A stretch of DNA of 64,000 nt, taken from the NCBI RefSeq assembly GCF_017745675.1, contig NZ_JAFLJM010000016.1, forward strand, positions 1 to 64,000, in the 5' to 3' direction. Source of the DNA: Alkalihalobacillus sp. BA299. GTDB lineage: Bacteria; Bacillota; Bacilli; Bacillales; Bacillaceae_F. The translations under genes and the position numbers were made by a program. The notes beneath the pieces were generated by a model. The model ran no database searches. It saw only the letters and a list, made by a program, of their open reading frames with translations, and was not told where the DNA came from. Shown one piece after another: positions 25,691-33,253 of this stretch (positions are counted from its first letter, which is position 1; every line of letters starts with the position of its first letter).

Positions 25691-26707
25691 ATGGCGGTCA
25701 CTATAAAAGATGTCGCTAAGCGGGCGAATGTAGCACCGTCGACGGTATCACGAGTTATAGCAAATAGCTCGCGTATAAGCGAAAAGACGAAAGAAAGAGT
25801 TAGAGAAGCAATGCAGGAGTTAGGTTACCATCCTAATTTTAATGCAAGAAGCTTAGCGAATAAGAGCACGAAGACGATCGGAATTATCATGCCAAACTCA
25901 GCTAAGGTTGCCTTTCAAAACCCATTCTTTCCTGAAGTTATTCGGGGAATTAGTACAAAGGCACATCAGCAAGGATATGGTCTTTATTTATCAACAGGCC
26001 AAACCGAAGATGAAATTTTAGAAGAGGTAAAGCAAATGGTATACGGTGGACGAGTAGATGGGATAGTCCTTCTTTATTCTCGTGTCAATGATAAAATCAT
26101 GCCGTTTCTAATTGAGCAAGAGTTTCCATTCGTTCTTATTGGCAGACCTTATAATATAGATGAAGATTTAGTCACTTATGTTAATAATGATAACTTTAAA
26201 GCGGCTAAGACTGTAACCGAATACTTGATGTTATTAGGTCATGAAAGGATAGGATTTATTGGTGGTAACTTAGATTATGTTGTAACAATTGATCATCTAA
26301 AAGGATACGAGCAAGCATTAAAAAATGCTAAAATTCCAATTCGAAAAGATTTCATTGTTCATCATGAGGAATTAGAAAAAGGCGGGCAAGATGCTGTGAT
26401 TGAACTAATGTCACTTGAGCAGCGCCCGACAGCTCTAATTGTAGTAGATGATATTATGACATTTGGCGTGTTAAAAATGCTCTCCGATATGAATGTAAAT
26501 GTTCCAGGTGATATTTCTGTTGTTAGCTTTAATAACGTAATGATTTCAGAGCTTTCGTCACCAACGATGACTACCGTTGATATTCATATTTATGAATTAG
26601 GTTATCAAGCAACGAATTGTCTAATTAGTAAGATCAATGATCCGGAATTTAGGGAGAAAAAGGTTATTGTTCCTCATCGGTTAGTGAAAAGACAATCATG
26701 TAAATAA
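25691..26707 (+). CDS. malR: LacI-family repressor of maltodextrin genes (MalR-like)
   Basis: A 338-residue LacI/GalR regulator. The N-terminal headpiece (VTIKDVAKRANVAPSTVSRV) contains the helix-turn-helix, the hinge SLANKSTKTIG follows, and a periplasmic-binding-like effector domain starts near residue 63. Its position between the mdx importer and alpha-glucosidase, and five GCAAACGnTTGC-type sites around it, make it the likely maltodextrin-responsive repressor. The ribosome site GGGAGGTG precedes ATG 25691. Confidence 0.85.
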   Translation: MAVTIKDVAKRANVAPSTVSRVIANSSRISEKTKERVREAMQELGYHPNFNARSLANKSTKTIGIIMPNSAKVAFQNPFFPEVIRGISTKAHQQGYGLYLSTGQTEDEILEEVKQMVYGGRVDGIVLLYSRVNDKIMPFLIEQEFPFVLIGRPYNIDEDLVTYVNNDNFKAAKTVTEYLMLLGHERIGFIGGNLDYVVTIDHLKGYEQALKNAKIPIRKDFIVHHEELEKGGQDAVIELMSLEQRPTALIVVDDIMTFGVLKMLSDMNVNVPGDISVVSFNNVMISELSSPTMTTVDIHIYELGYQATNCLISKINDPEFREKKVIVPHRLVKRQSCK

Positions 26708-26837
26708 AAAAAGGCAGTCCCATCAGCAAAGTGCATACTTGCAATACAAGAAGTAGTTTGTAGTGAAATTTTTCTACTACACGAGTTTGTATGCCGAGGA
26801 GAGAGTTATGCACTTTTGGGGGCAGCCTTCTTTTTTT
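26705..26837 (+). repeat. nested-palindrome element B / bidirectional terminator
   Basis: About 133 bases bounded by an A-run and a T-run. Outer arms AAAAAAGGC and GCCTTCTTTTTTT; next arm AAAGTGCATA (26728-26737) with TATGCACTTT (26807-26816), a perfect match; inner arm GTAGT (26760-26764) with ACTAC (26776-26780). The build repeats that of element A at 3449-3561, including the shared GCAATAC. It follows malR immediately and borders the decayed sugar-gene region. Confidence 0.6.
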
Positions 26838-26878
26838 AGGTCTTTTTAAACTACTATTATGAGCGTTAATGAAATTGA

Positions 26879-27067
26879 AGCTGGTACGAAGGATTGAAAG
26901 GAAAAGGTACGAACTCACAGTTTTTGAATAATCATGACCATACTCGGCAAGTGACTCGTTATGGGAATGATCGTAAGAATCGTGTGGAATCAGCTAAATT
27001 AATAGCAACAATGATTCATACTTTGCCTGGTATTCCATATATCTATCAAGGAGAAGAAAAAAAGTGA
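26879..27067 (+). pseudogene. internal fragment of a GH13 alpha-glucosidase gene
   Basis: The frame from 26879 to the TGA at 27065-27067 encodes about 62 residues that match the region IV part of oligo-1,6-glucosidase-type enzymes: SWYEGLKGKG, then QFLNNHDHTRQVTRYGND and PGIPYIYQGEE. Neither the 500 preceding residues nor the roughly 150 following ones exist. A stop (26876-26878) blocks the frame on the left, though SVNEIE-like codons in another frame suggest a small frameshift. It differs from the matching part of the intact malL next door, so it is the relic of a separate enzyme. Confidence 0.85.
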
Positions 27068-27086
27068 AAACAAAAGTACACAGTGC

Positions 27087-27098
27087 GCAAACGATTGC
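27087..27098 (+). promoter_or_regulatory. MalR/LacI-type operator upstream of malL
   Basis: GCAAACGATTGC, matching the locus pattern GCAAACGnTTGC. It lies 52 bases before the alpha-glucosidase start, so that gene is likely under the same repressor. Confidence 0.65.
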
Positions 27099-27149
27099 TC
27101 TATTGTGGGATTTATGTTATTTTTATGGTAGAGAAGGAGGAATACTCGA

Positions 27150-28817
27150 ATGAAAAAGAAATGGTGGAAAGAAGCGGTAGCTTATCAAATATATCCTCGT
27201 AGTTTTATGGATTCAAATGGTGATGGAATTGGTGATATTCAAGGCGTCATTTCTAAACTCGACTATTTAAAAGATCTTGGAATAGATGTTATTTGGATCT
27301 GTCCAATTTTTAGTTCTCCTAATGATGATAACGGCTACGATATAAGTGATTATAAAGGAATTATGGAAGATTTCGGAACGATGGCTGACTTTGATCAGCT
27401 TTTAAAAGAAGTGCATGATCGTGACATGAAATTAATCTTAGACCTTGTGATCAACCATACGTCAGATGAACATCCGTGGTTTATTGAGTCACGATCTTCT
27501 AAAGAAAATCCATATAGAGATTATTATATTTGGCATTCAGGGAAAAATGGTAAAGAACCGAATAATTGGGAATCGATTTTTAGTGGATCTGCTTGGGAGT
27601 ACGATGAAAAAACAAAAGAGTATTACATGCACGTTTTTTCTCGTAAACAACCTGATTTGAATTGGGAGAATCCTAAAGTAAGAAAAGATTTATATGAAAT
27701 GGTAAATTGGTGGTTAGATAAAGGAATTGACGGTTTCCGTGTAGATGCGATTTCTCATATTAAAAAAGTACCAGGGTTTCCTAATCTGCCAAATCCAATG
27801 AATAAGCGGTATGTACCATCGCTAAAAGGACATATGAACCGCGAAGGGATTCATGTTTTCCTTGAAGAACTTAAGCGTGAAACATTTGCAAAATACGATA
27901 TTATGACTGTCGGTGAAGCGAATGGAGTAAAGGTAGACCAAGCTGAAGAATGGGTTGGAGAAGAAAAAGGTTGTTTTAATATGATCTTTCAATTCGAACA
28001 TTTAGATCTTTGGGGAAAAAGTACCGACGGCGGTTTAGATCTCCCTGCTTTAAAAGAAACATTAACAAAATGGCAAAAAGGTCTTGAGGGCGTCGGTTGG
28101 AATGCATTATTCCTAGAAAACCATGATCAGCCTCGTTCTGTTTCAACTTGGGGGGATAGTGAGCAATACTGGGAAAAATCAGCTAAATGTTTAGCGACGA
28201 TGTATTTCCTAATGCAAGGAACGCCATTTATCTACCAAGGACAAGAAATCGGCATGACGAACGTTAAGTTTACTTCGATTGATGACTATAACGATGTAGC
28301 GATTAAGAATTTATATAAAAGTGAGATTGAAGATGGGAAAACACATGAGGAAATCATGGAGGTAATTTGGAAGAACGGGCGAGATAATTCGAGAACGCCG
28401 ATGCAATGGAACGATGAAACAAATGCTGGTTTTACAAATGGAACCCCGTGGTTAAAAGTTAACTCAAACTATACTGATATTAATGTTGAAAAGGCAATGC
28501 AAGATCCAAGCTCAATTTATCATTATTACAAAAAGCTGATTCAACTTAGAAAAGAACAATCAGTATTCATTTATGGTACGTATGATCTTATCGCAGAAGA
28601 CCACGAAAAAGTTTATGCTTATACGAGAACGTTAGATGATGAGGTTGTTTTAATCATTACGAATTTATTTGCTGAAGAAACAGAGTTTAGCTTACCAAAA
28701 AGTTTAAAAAATAAATCTAAAGAGCTGTTAATTAGCAATTATCAAGTTTCTTCTGAAGAAGGAACCGATTCTATCGGATTAAAACCTTATGAAGCAAGAG
28801 TTTATAAACTAAAATAA
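27150..28817 (+). CDS. malL: GH13 alpha-glucosidase
   Basis: A 555-residue cytoplasmic glycosidase releasing glucose from short malto- or isomalto-oligosaccharides. Calcium-binding loop DSNGDGIGD is at 21-29. Catalytic regions: DLVINH (98-103), GFRVDA with nucleophile D199, GEAN with acid E256, NHDQPR with D326. The residue after the nucleophile is alanine; in this family valine there goes with alpha-1,6 specificity, so a preference for alpha-1,4 bonds is possible. The ribosome site is AAGGAGG. It acts on products of the mdx importer and the cyclomaltodextrinase. I use malL in the broad Bacillus sense. Confidence 0.9.
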   Translation: MKKKWWKEAVAYQIYPRSFMDSNGDGIGDIQGVISKLDYLKDLGIDVIWICPIFSSPNDDNGYDISDYKGIMEDFGTMADFDQLLKEVHDRDMKLILDLVINHTSDEHPWFIESRSSKENPYRDYYIWHSGKNGKEPNNWESIFSGSAWEYDEKTKEYYMHVFSRKQPDLNWENPKVRKDLYEMVNWWLDKGIDGFRVDAISHIKKVPGFPNLPNPMNKRYVPSLKGHMNREGIHVFLEELKRETFAKYDIMTVGEANGVKVDQAEEWVGEEKGCFNMIFQFEHLDLWGKSTDGGLDLPALKETLTKWQKGLEGVGWNALFLENHDQPRSVSTWGDSEQYWEKSAKCLATMYFLMQGTPFIYQGQEIGMTNVKFTSIDDYNDVAIKNLYKSEIEDGKTHEEIMEVIWKNGRDNSRTPMQWNDETNAGFTNGTPWLKVNSNYTDINVEKAMQDPSSIYHYYKKLIQLRKEQSVFIYGTYDLIAEDHEKVYAYTRTLDDEVVLIITNLFAEETEFSLPKSLKNKSKELLISNYQVSSEEGTDSIGLKPYEARVYKLK

Positions 28818-28831
28818 ACTATTTTAGATAA

Positions 28832-28845
28832 TGCAAACGATTGCT
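28832..28845 (+). promoter_or_regulatory. fifth MalR/LacI-type operator, downstream of malL
   Basis: TGCAAACGATTGCT, whose core is identical to that of the site before malL. It lies 15 bases after the malL stop and may control the following decayed genes, or be a leftover of a lost promoter. Confidence 0.55.
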
Positions 28846-29139
28846 TCAAAGCTTGCTTTGGATTGGCTGATTTATGTTCAAAAGCTTCACGCCAAGCGTG
28901 AAGAACCAAGCTTTCACTTGGCTCACGGTCTAATAGCTAAAAGCAACAATTTTTTAGAAAAGAGCCTTTGGATTAAAGAAGTTAAAAAATCCAAAAGGGT
29001 ACTAGAAATCGGTGTCCTTTTGGATTATTATAAATGAAACCCTCCCCTTGTTTCTTAAACGAAAGAAAAGTCTTGACACCCTTATTTAGACTGAATTTTC
29101 AGAATAAAAAAACTTTTGTTTGTTAAGGTGATTAATTTT
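28846..29139 (+). other. gene-free stretch with hairpins between malL and the ROK relic
   Basis: It holds a perfect small hairpin CTTCACGC/GCGTGAAG near 28885-28903 and a terminator-like stem at 28988-29026. A 68-codon frame from 28831 begins inside the operator and has no ribosome site, so I do not call a gene. A sharing of TTTGGATT between 28856 and 28972 suggests rearranged sequence. Confidence 0.4.
28988..29026 (+). terminator. terminator-like stem-loop
   Basis: AATCCAAAAGG (28988-28998) pairs perfectly with CCTTTTGGATT (29016-29026). It probably ends the malL transcript. Confidence 0.6.
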
Positions 29140-29403
29140 ATGTATATATGGGAAGGGAAAATCAAAGGATACAATACGAATGGAGAATACATAGGGACGT
29201 TCCGGGCAGTAATTAGAAAAGATGGTAACTTCCTCTTTAGGATGAGTTTATATTTTGATAGTACTCATAAAAACTATAAAAACCCAATTACAAAAAATGA
29301 ATTTGTTAGCTCTAATTTAGAAGTGTTAAAGAGAAAATTTAGAACTTCTTTACCAATAAAAGAAAAGACGAAAATAGTATGGAGAAAGAAAAAGGAGTGT
29401 TGA
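29140..29403 (+). CDS. hypothetical protein, 87 residues, basic
   Basis: I do not recognise this protein. The ATG at 29140 has a good site (AAGGTGAT, eight bases upstream); the longer frame from TTG 29116 runs through that site and is unlikely. The protein has beta-strand-like repeats (MYIWEGKIKGYNTNGEYIG, then TFRAVIRKDGNFLFRM) and a lysine-rich C terminus (IVWRKKKEC). The stop is three bases before the ROK relic start, so they form one transcript. Nothing similar lies elsewhere in the window. It may be a small regulator or a gene brought in with the former sucrose locus. Confidence 0.55.
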   Translation: MYIWEGKIKGYNTNGEYIGTFRAVIRKDGNFLFRMSLYFDSTHKNYKNPITKNEFVSSNLEVLKRKFRTSLPIKEKTKIVWRKKKEC

Positions 29404-29406
29404 GAT

Positions 29407-29664
29407 ATGGAGGAGAAATGGCTCGTTGGAGTAGACATTGGGGGGACAACCATTAAACTGGCTTTTATAAGTGAGGTCGGTGAAATTATAGCGAAATGGG
29501 AAATTGAGACGAATAAAAGCGATAATGGTCAGCATATTCCAGCTGAAATCTCAAAATCTATTCATCAAATGTTGAAGGGATTAGGTCATTCAAAAGATAG
29601 TTTATTGGCGATCGGTGTTGGCGCACCAGGTCCTATTAATTTTCAAGATGGTTCTATTAGGTAG
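29407..29664 (+). pseudogene. truncated ROK-family sugar kinase (N-terminal fragment)
   Basis: The 85 codons start like a normal ROK kinase: VGVDIGGTTIKLAFI is the phosphate-binding motif and AIGVGAPGPINFQDGSIR the next conserved block. A normal ROK kinase has about 290-320 residues and contains a sugar-binding ExGH motif and a zinc cluster, all missing here. The frame ends at TAG right after the second block. Its place before sucrose-6-phosphate hydrolase suggests it was a fructokinase or glucokinase. It cannot be functional as a kinase. Confidence 0.88.
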
Positions 29665-29675
29665 GCGTAACATTA

Positions 29676-29748
29676 AGGTTATGTCTATATTGAAGCGGTT
29701 TTAGAAGGTGTAACTTTTTATCAAGTAAAAGTTAGGAGGAATACATGA
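29676..29748 (+). pseudogene. 3' remnant of an unidentified gene joined to the ROK relic
   Basis: After the ROK stop another frame (GYVYIEAVLEGVTFYQVK and on) stays open to a TGA at 29746-29748 that overlaps the sacA ATG as ATGA. Such an overlap is what an intact upstream operon gene would show. The sequence does not look like a ROK C terminus, so a deletion near 29664-29676 may have fused two genes. I cannot name the second gene. Confidence 0.4.
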
Positions 29749-31213
29749 AACAAAATATTGAAAAAGCGAACCAATCCGTTAATAAAGTAAAGGATGATAT
29801 TCGTAACCATCATTGGCGGTTACGGTATCATGTTTCACCACAAGCGTATTGGATGAATGATCCGAATGGGTTCACCTACTTTAAAGGGGAGTACCATGTT
29901 TTACCAGCACCACCCGTATTCGCCTGAATGGGGACCAATGCATTGGGGACATGTAAAAAGTAAGAATTTAGTACAGTGGGAACACCTACCAATTGCTCTT
30001 GCACCAAGTGAAGACTATGATCGTGATTGTTGTTTTTCAGGGAGTGCGATTGAAAAGGATGGAAAACTATATCTCATGTATACGGGTAATGTATGGACGG
30101 GGAAGATCATGATACCGATTTAAAGCAAGTGCAAGCATTAGCAGTTAGTGAAGATGGTATTCATTTTACTAAACTAGATGAAAATCCAGTGATTGGAGAC
30201 GCACCAGAAGGGGATATTCACCCGTATCACTTCCGCGACCCAAAGGTATGGAAGCATGAAAATGTGTATTATTCTGTCATTGGCTCCAGAACTAAGGATC
30301 ATATTGGACAGGTGCTTTTATATCGTTCTGAAGATTTAATCCAGTGGGAGTTTGTCAATGTAGCTGCTAAAGATGAAGGGAACTGTGGCTTCATGTGGGA
30401 ATGTCCAGATTTCTTTCATTTAGATGGAAAGAATGTGCTGGTTATGTCTCCGCAAGGAATGAAGCCAGAAGGACATCGTTTTCAAAACCTCCATCAGGCT
30501 GGCTATGTATTTGGAAACTTGGATTATGGCAAAGGAATATTTGAGATTGGAGATTTTCAAATGCTAGATGATGGCTTTGATTTTTATGCCCCACAAACGA
30601 TGGTTGATGAGAAAGGAAGAAGGATATTAATCGCTTGGATGGACATGTGGGAAAGTGAAATGCCAACGCAAAAATTTAACTGGGCTGGAGCTATGACAAT
30701 ACCACGTCTATTACAGGTCAAGGGTGATCAATTGATGACCCAACCCGTACCAGAACTTAAAGAATTGAGACAAAATGAAGTAAGTTATTCGAATACGTCT
30801 TTTACTGGAGATACTTCATTTCCAGATGTGTTTGGAAGTTGTCTTGAACTTTCTGTGACGATTGATGCACAGAAGGCATTAGATTTTGGATTAAAGCTAA
30901 GGGTAAATGAAGAGCTTGGAGAAGAAACCGTTTTAACTTATAAAAAAGAGAATTCATTATTAACGGTGGATCGTAACAAGTCAGGTGAAGGGGTTAATGG
31001 TGAGCGAAGTACAGAAATTAAATTAATAAACAACGAACTTAATCTACAAATCTTCATTGACCAATCGTCAATTGAGGTGTTCATTAATGAAGGGGAAAGG
31101 TGATGACAGCACGTATTTACCCGTCACAGAATTCAACAGGCATTTCGTTTTACGCAGATCAACCAATAATAATTAAATCCTTAAACAAGTGGGACTTAAA
31201 AGAAAGTATTTAG
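29745..31213 (+). pseudogene. sacA: sucrose-6-phosphate hydrolase (GH32), three frameshifts
   Basis: The three frames together give a complete GH32 invertase of about 490 residues. The nucleophile block WMNDPNG, the stretch [20 protein letters not shown] and the acid-base block WECPDF are all visible. Frame breaks occur at the T-run 29899-29902 (two T missing), the G-run 30099-30102 (one G missing) and at 31095-31103 (one G missing, AAAGGTG), after which translation resumes as VMTARIYPSQNSTG to TAG 31213. The four missing bases restore a length divisible by three. All breaks are in homopolymers, so sequencing error must be considered, but no other intact gene here shows such breaks and the neighbours are truly deleted. 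Confidence 0.88.
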
Positions 31214-31217
31214 TGGA

Positions 31218-31274
31218 TGAAAAGACTGACTTCTAACGGGCTCTTCAAAACCGTTATGTCAGTCTTTTCATTTA
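31218..31274 (+). terminator. terminator after the sacA relic
   Basis: TGAAAAGACTGAC (31218-31230) pairs perfectly with GTCAGTCTTTTCA (31258-31270), with ACGG/CCGT pairing inside and a T-rich tail. It also faces the convergent AraC gene. Confidence 0.85.
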
Positions 31275-31346
31275 TTTTATTAAGGATGAAAACGAATGCG
31301 TTTCACTTTGGAAATACCCCTTTTTTCTATTCTTATCTTCCCGAGT

Positions 31347-32120
31347 TTATTCCTTCCGTCTATACTCCCCAGGTGAAACACCGTACTTCTTTTTAAAAAC
31401 TCTATGAAAATAGGGATACGTTCCGAAGCCGCAGTTATCGGCAATATGTTCTAATGTCATTGAAGTGTACTTCATTTGATTAATGGCCGTCGATAGCCTT
31501 ATTTCCTGTGCATACTCAATCATCGTTTTCCCGACACTACTTTTAAATAGATGGACAGCTCGTGATACGCTTAGTCCAGCATATTGTGCTGCATCTTCAA
31601 CCTTTAATCTGTCTGTCGCATGCTCTTCAATGTATCTCATCATCCTAGTTACTGCGTAGGGGCGTCTGATTGTAGAAGAGGTTTCATTAACGGCTCGATC
31701 TAGGGACACACATAAGGCTTGAAGTAAATAATTAGATAACTCTTGGTTTTCTTCAGCTGCTGGCCGTCTTTGTTCAATAATGAGGTGTCGCCATAACGAA
31801 AGTAGTTTTTCGTCTAGATCAATTCGGGAGACCGTCGGCTTTTCTAAACGGTTCCACCATTCATCGATCCAGGTTCCTTCGCAAAATAAGTTATAATCCC
31901 CACTTTTCTGATTTGCTTCGATAAAAAGATCGTAATAATCCCCTGGTTTTACGAGGAGAAGATCTCCTTTTTTTATTTTATATTTGCGCTTGTTAACGAT
32001 AACTTCACAAACACCTTCCGTTTGTAAACGAAATAGGTAACCAGTAAATTTCGATTTGTCGGTAGACTGATATCCTTTTGTGTGAAAAGAATAACCACAA
32101 AATCCGATATGTGTTGTCAT
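31347..32120 (-). CDS. AraC-family transcriptional regulator
   Basis: A 257-residue AraC/XylS regulator. The N-terminal half is a cupin-like sensor domain (residues 1-110; KIKKGDLLLVKPGDYY), and the C-terminal 100 residues carry the two helix-turn-helix motifs, VEDAAQYAGLSVSRAVHLF and LEHIADNCGFGTYPYFHRVF, ending in the usual YGVSPGEYRR. The reading frame opens at TTG 32126, but ATG 32120 has correct spacing from AAAGGA and is preferred. It is divergent from the ThuA operon and presumably controls it in response to a sugar. Confidence 0.88.
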   Translation of the reverse strand: MTTHIGFCGYSFHTKGYQSTDKSKFTGYLFRLQTEGVCEVIVNKRKYKIKKGDLLLVKPGDYYDLFIEANQKSGDYNLFCEGTWIDEWWNRLEKPTVSRIDLDEKLLSLWRHLIIEQRRPAAEENQELSNYLLQALCVSLDRAVNETSSTIRRPYAVTRMMRYIEEHATDRLKVEDAAQYAGLSVSRAVHLFKSSVGKTMIEYAQEIRLSTAINQMKYTSMTLEHIADNCGFGTYPYFHRVFKKKYGVSPGEYRRKE

Positions 32121-32293
32121 AAGCAATTCCTTTCTGAATAAATAGCAAAATAGTATATGTTTTAATTATATAATCTATTTTTAGTTATCGCTATATCGAA
32201 TATGATGGAGTCAAATAAGAAATGAATAACTCACAATGAAAATGAGATGAAAAGCTTATCTATTAGATAATAGATCTTTAACACATTTCTACA

Positions 32294-32308
32294 ATGTAAC
32301 CGTTTTAA
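32294..32308 (+). promoter_or_regulatory. cre-like site upstream of the ThuA operon
   Basis: ATGTAACCGTTTTAA fits the CcpA cre consensus WTGNAANCGNWNNCA with one mismatch near the end. It lies in the divergent AraC/ThuA control region, so catabolite repression is plausible. Confidence 0.45.
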
Positions 32309-32341
32309 AATAATGGAAAGTGAGGTTGAAAAATAGGGGGA

Positions 32342-32503
32342 ATTCCAATTGCTGTTCAAATGTATACTTTACGTGAAGAAGCAAAGCAAGATTTTGCCGG
32401 AGCCATGAAAAAAGTTGCAGAACTCGGTTACGGTGATGCTGAATTAGTTGGTTATGGTGGATTGGCTGTAAAGGAAGTAAAAAAAATTATGAGGGAGAGA
32501 TAA
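32342..32503 (+). pseudogene. N-terminal fragment of a sugar phosphate isomerase/epimerase
   Basis: The 54-codon frame (to TAA 32501-32503) reads IAVQMYTLREEAKQDFAGAM, then KKVAELGYGDAEL, which is the first strand and helix of the xylose-isomerase-like TIM-barrel family. A normal member has about 250-320 residues. The first ATG (32360) is inside the conserved block; a ribosome-site-like AGGGGG lies before ATT 32342. Its 3' end is replaced by the ribosome site of the ThuA gene, so an internal deletion probably removed the rest. It would have been the first gene of the operon. Confidence 0.75.
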
Positions 32504-32506
32504 TTC

Positions 32507-33238
32507 ATGATTAATGTAACAGTATGGAATGAAAATCGTCACGAACAAAAAAATCCTGTCGTAAGAGACATTTATCCAGAAGGTATTCACGGAGCAATTT
32601 CGAGCTTTTTAAAGGGAGAAGATGTCATCGTTAAAACAGCGACACTTGATGAACCAGAGCATGGGTTATCAGATGACGTGCTCAATTCAACAGATGTGTT
32701 AATTTGGTGGGGCCATCTTGCGCATGATGAAGTCAGTGACGAAATTGTTGAAAAGGTAAAAGCGCGGGTGCTTGACGGTATGGGTCTTATCGTCCTTCAT
32801 TCTGGACATTTTTCAAAGGTTTTTAAAACGTTAATGGGAACAACTTGTGACTTAAAATGGCGTGAAGCTGATGATAAGGAAAGATTATGGGTGATTGACC
32901 CAAGCCATCCGATTGCTGAAGGGATTGGTGAATATATTGAACTTGAAAAAGAAGAAATGTACGGTGAACATTTCGATATCCCAGCCCCTGATCAACTAGT
33001 GTTTATGAGTTGGTTTGAAGGTGGGGAAGTTTTTAGAAGTGGTTGTACATATCAGCGTGGAAAAGGGAAGATCTTTTATTTCCGTCCAGGGCATGAAACG
33101 TACCCAACGTATTATGACGACAATATTCAACGTGTCATTAAAAATGCAGTCAATTGGACGGCACCAACGAAACGCACAAGTCCTGTATATGGGAACGCAA
33201 AACCGTTAGAAGACATAAAATCAAAAATTAATGATTAG
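32507..33238 (+). CDS. ThuA-family protein (trehalose utilization type)
   Basis: A 243-residue ThuA domain with a class-I-glutamine-amidotransferase-like fold. Conserved parts are [10 protein letters not shown] at the N terminus, [14 protein letters not shown], the nucleophile-elbow equivalent [10 protein letters not shown], and [15 protein letters not shown] near the C terminus. ThuA proteins act with Gfo/Idh/MocA oxidoreductases on disaccharides, proposed to handle 3-keto-sugars. It starts an operon with two oxidoreductases and an isomerase. The ribosome site is GGGAGAG, which overlaps the end of the truncated isomerase fragment. Confidence 0.88.
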   Translation: MINVTVWNENRHEQKNPVVRDIYPEGIHGAISSFLKGEDVIVKTATLDEPEHGLSDDVLNSTDVLIWWGHLAHDEVSDEIVEKVKARVLDGMGLIVLHSGHFSKVFKTLMGTTCDLKWREADDKERLWVIDPSHPIAEGIGEYIELEKEEMYGEHFDIPAPDQLVFMSWFEGGEVFRSGCTYQRGKGKIFYFRPGHETYPTYYDDNIQRVIKNAVNWTAPTKRTSPVYGNAKPLEDIKSKIND

Positions 33239-33253
33239 AGGAGAGTTGAAGTT

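Noticed and set aside
26664..26918. 84-codon minus-strand frame over the end of malR
   Set aside because: It covers the nested palindrome and part of the GH13 relic, so it is a chance frame.
28831..29037. 68-codon plus-strand frame after malL
   Set aside because: It begins inside the operator, has no ribosome site and runs through two hairpins.
29745..31213. programmed frameshifting as explanation for sacA
   Set aside because: Three separate breaks in different homopolymers with no slippery-site or stimulator pattern; decay or sequencing error is simpler.
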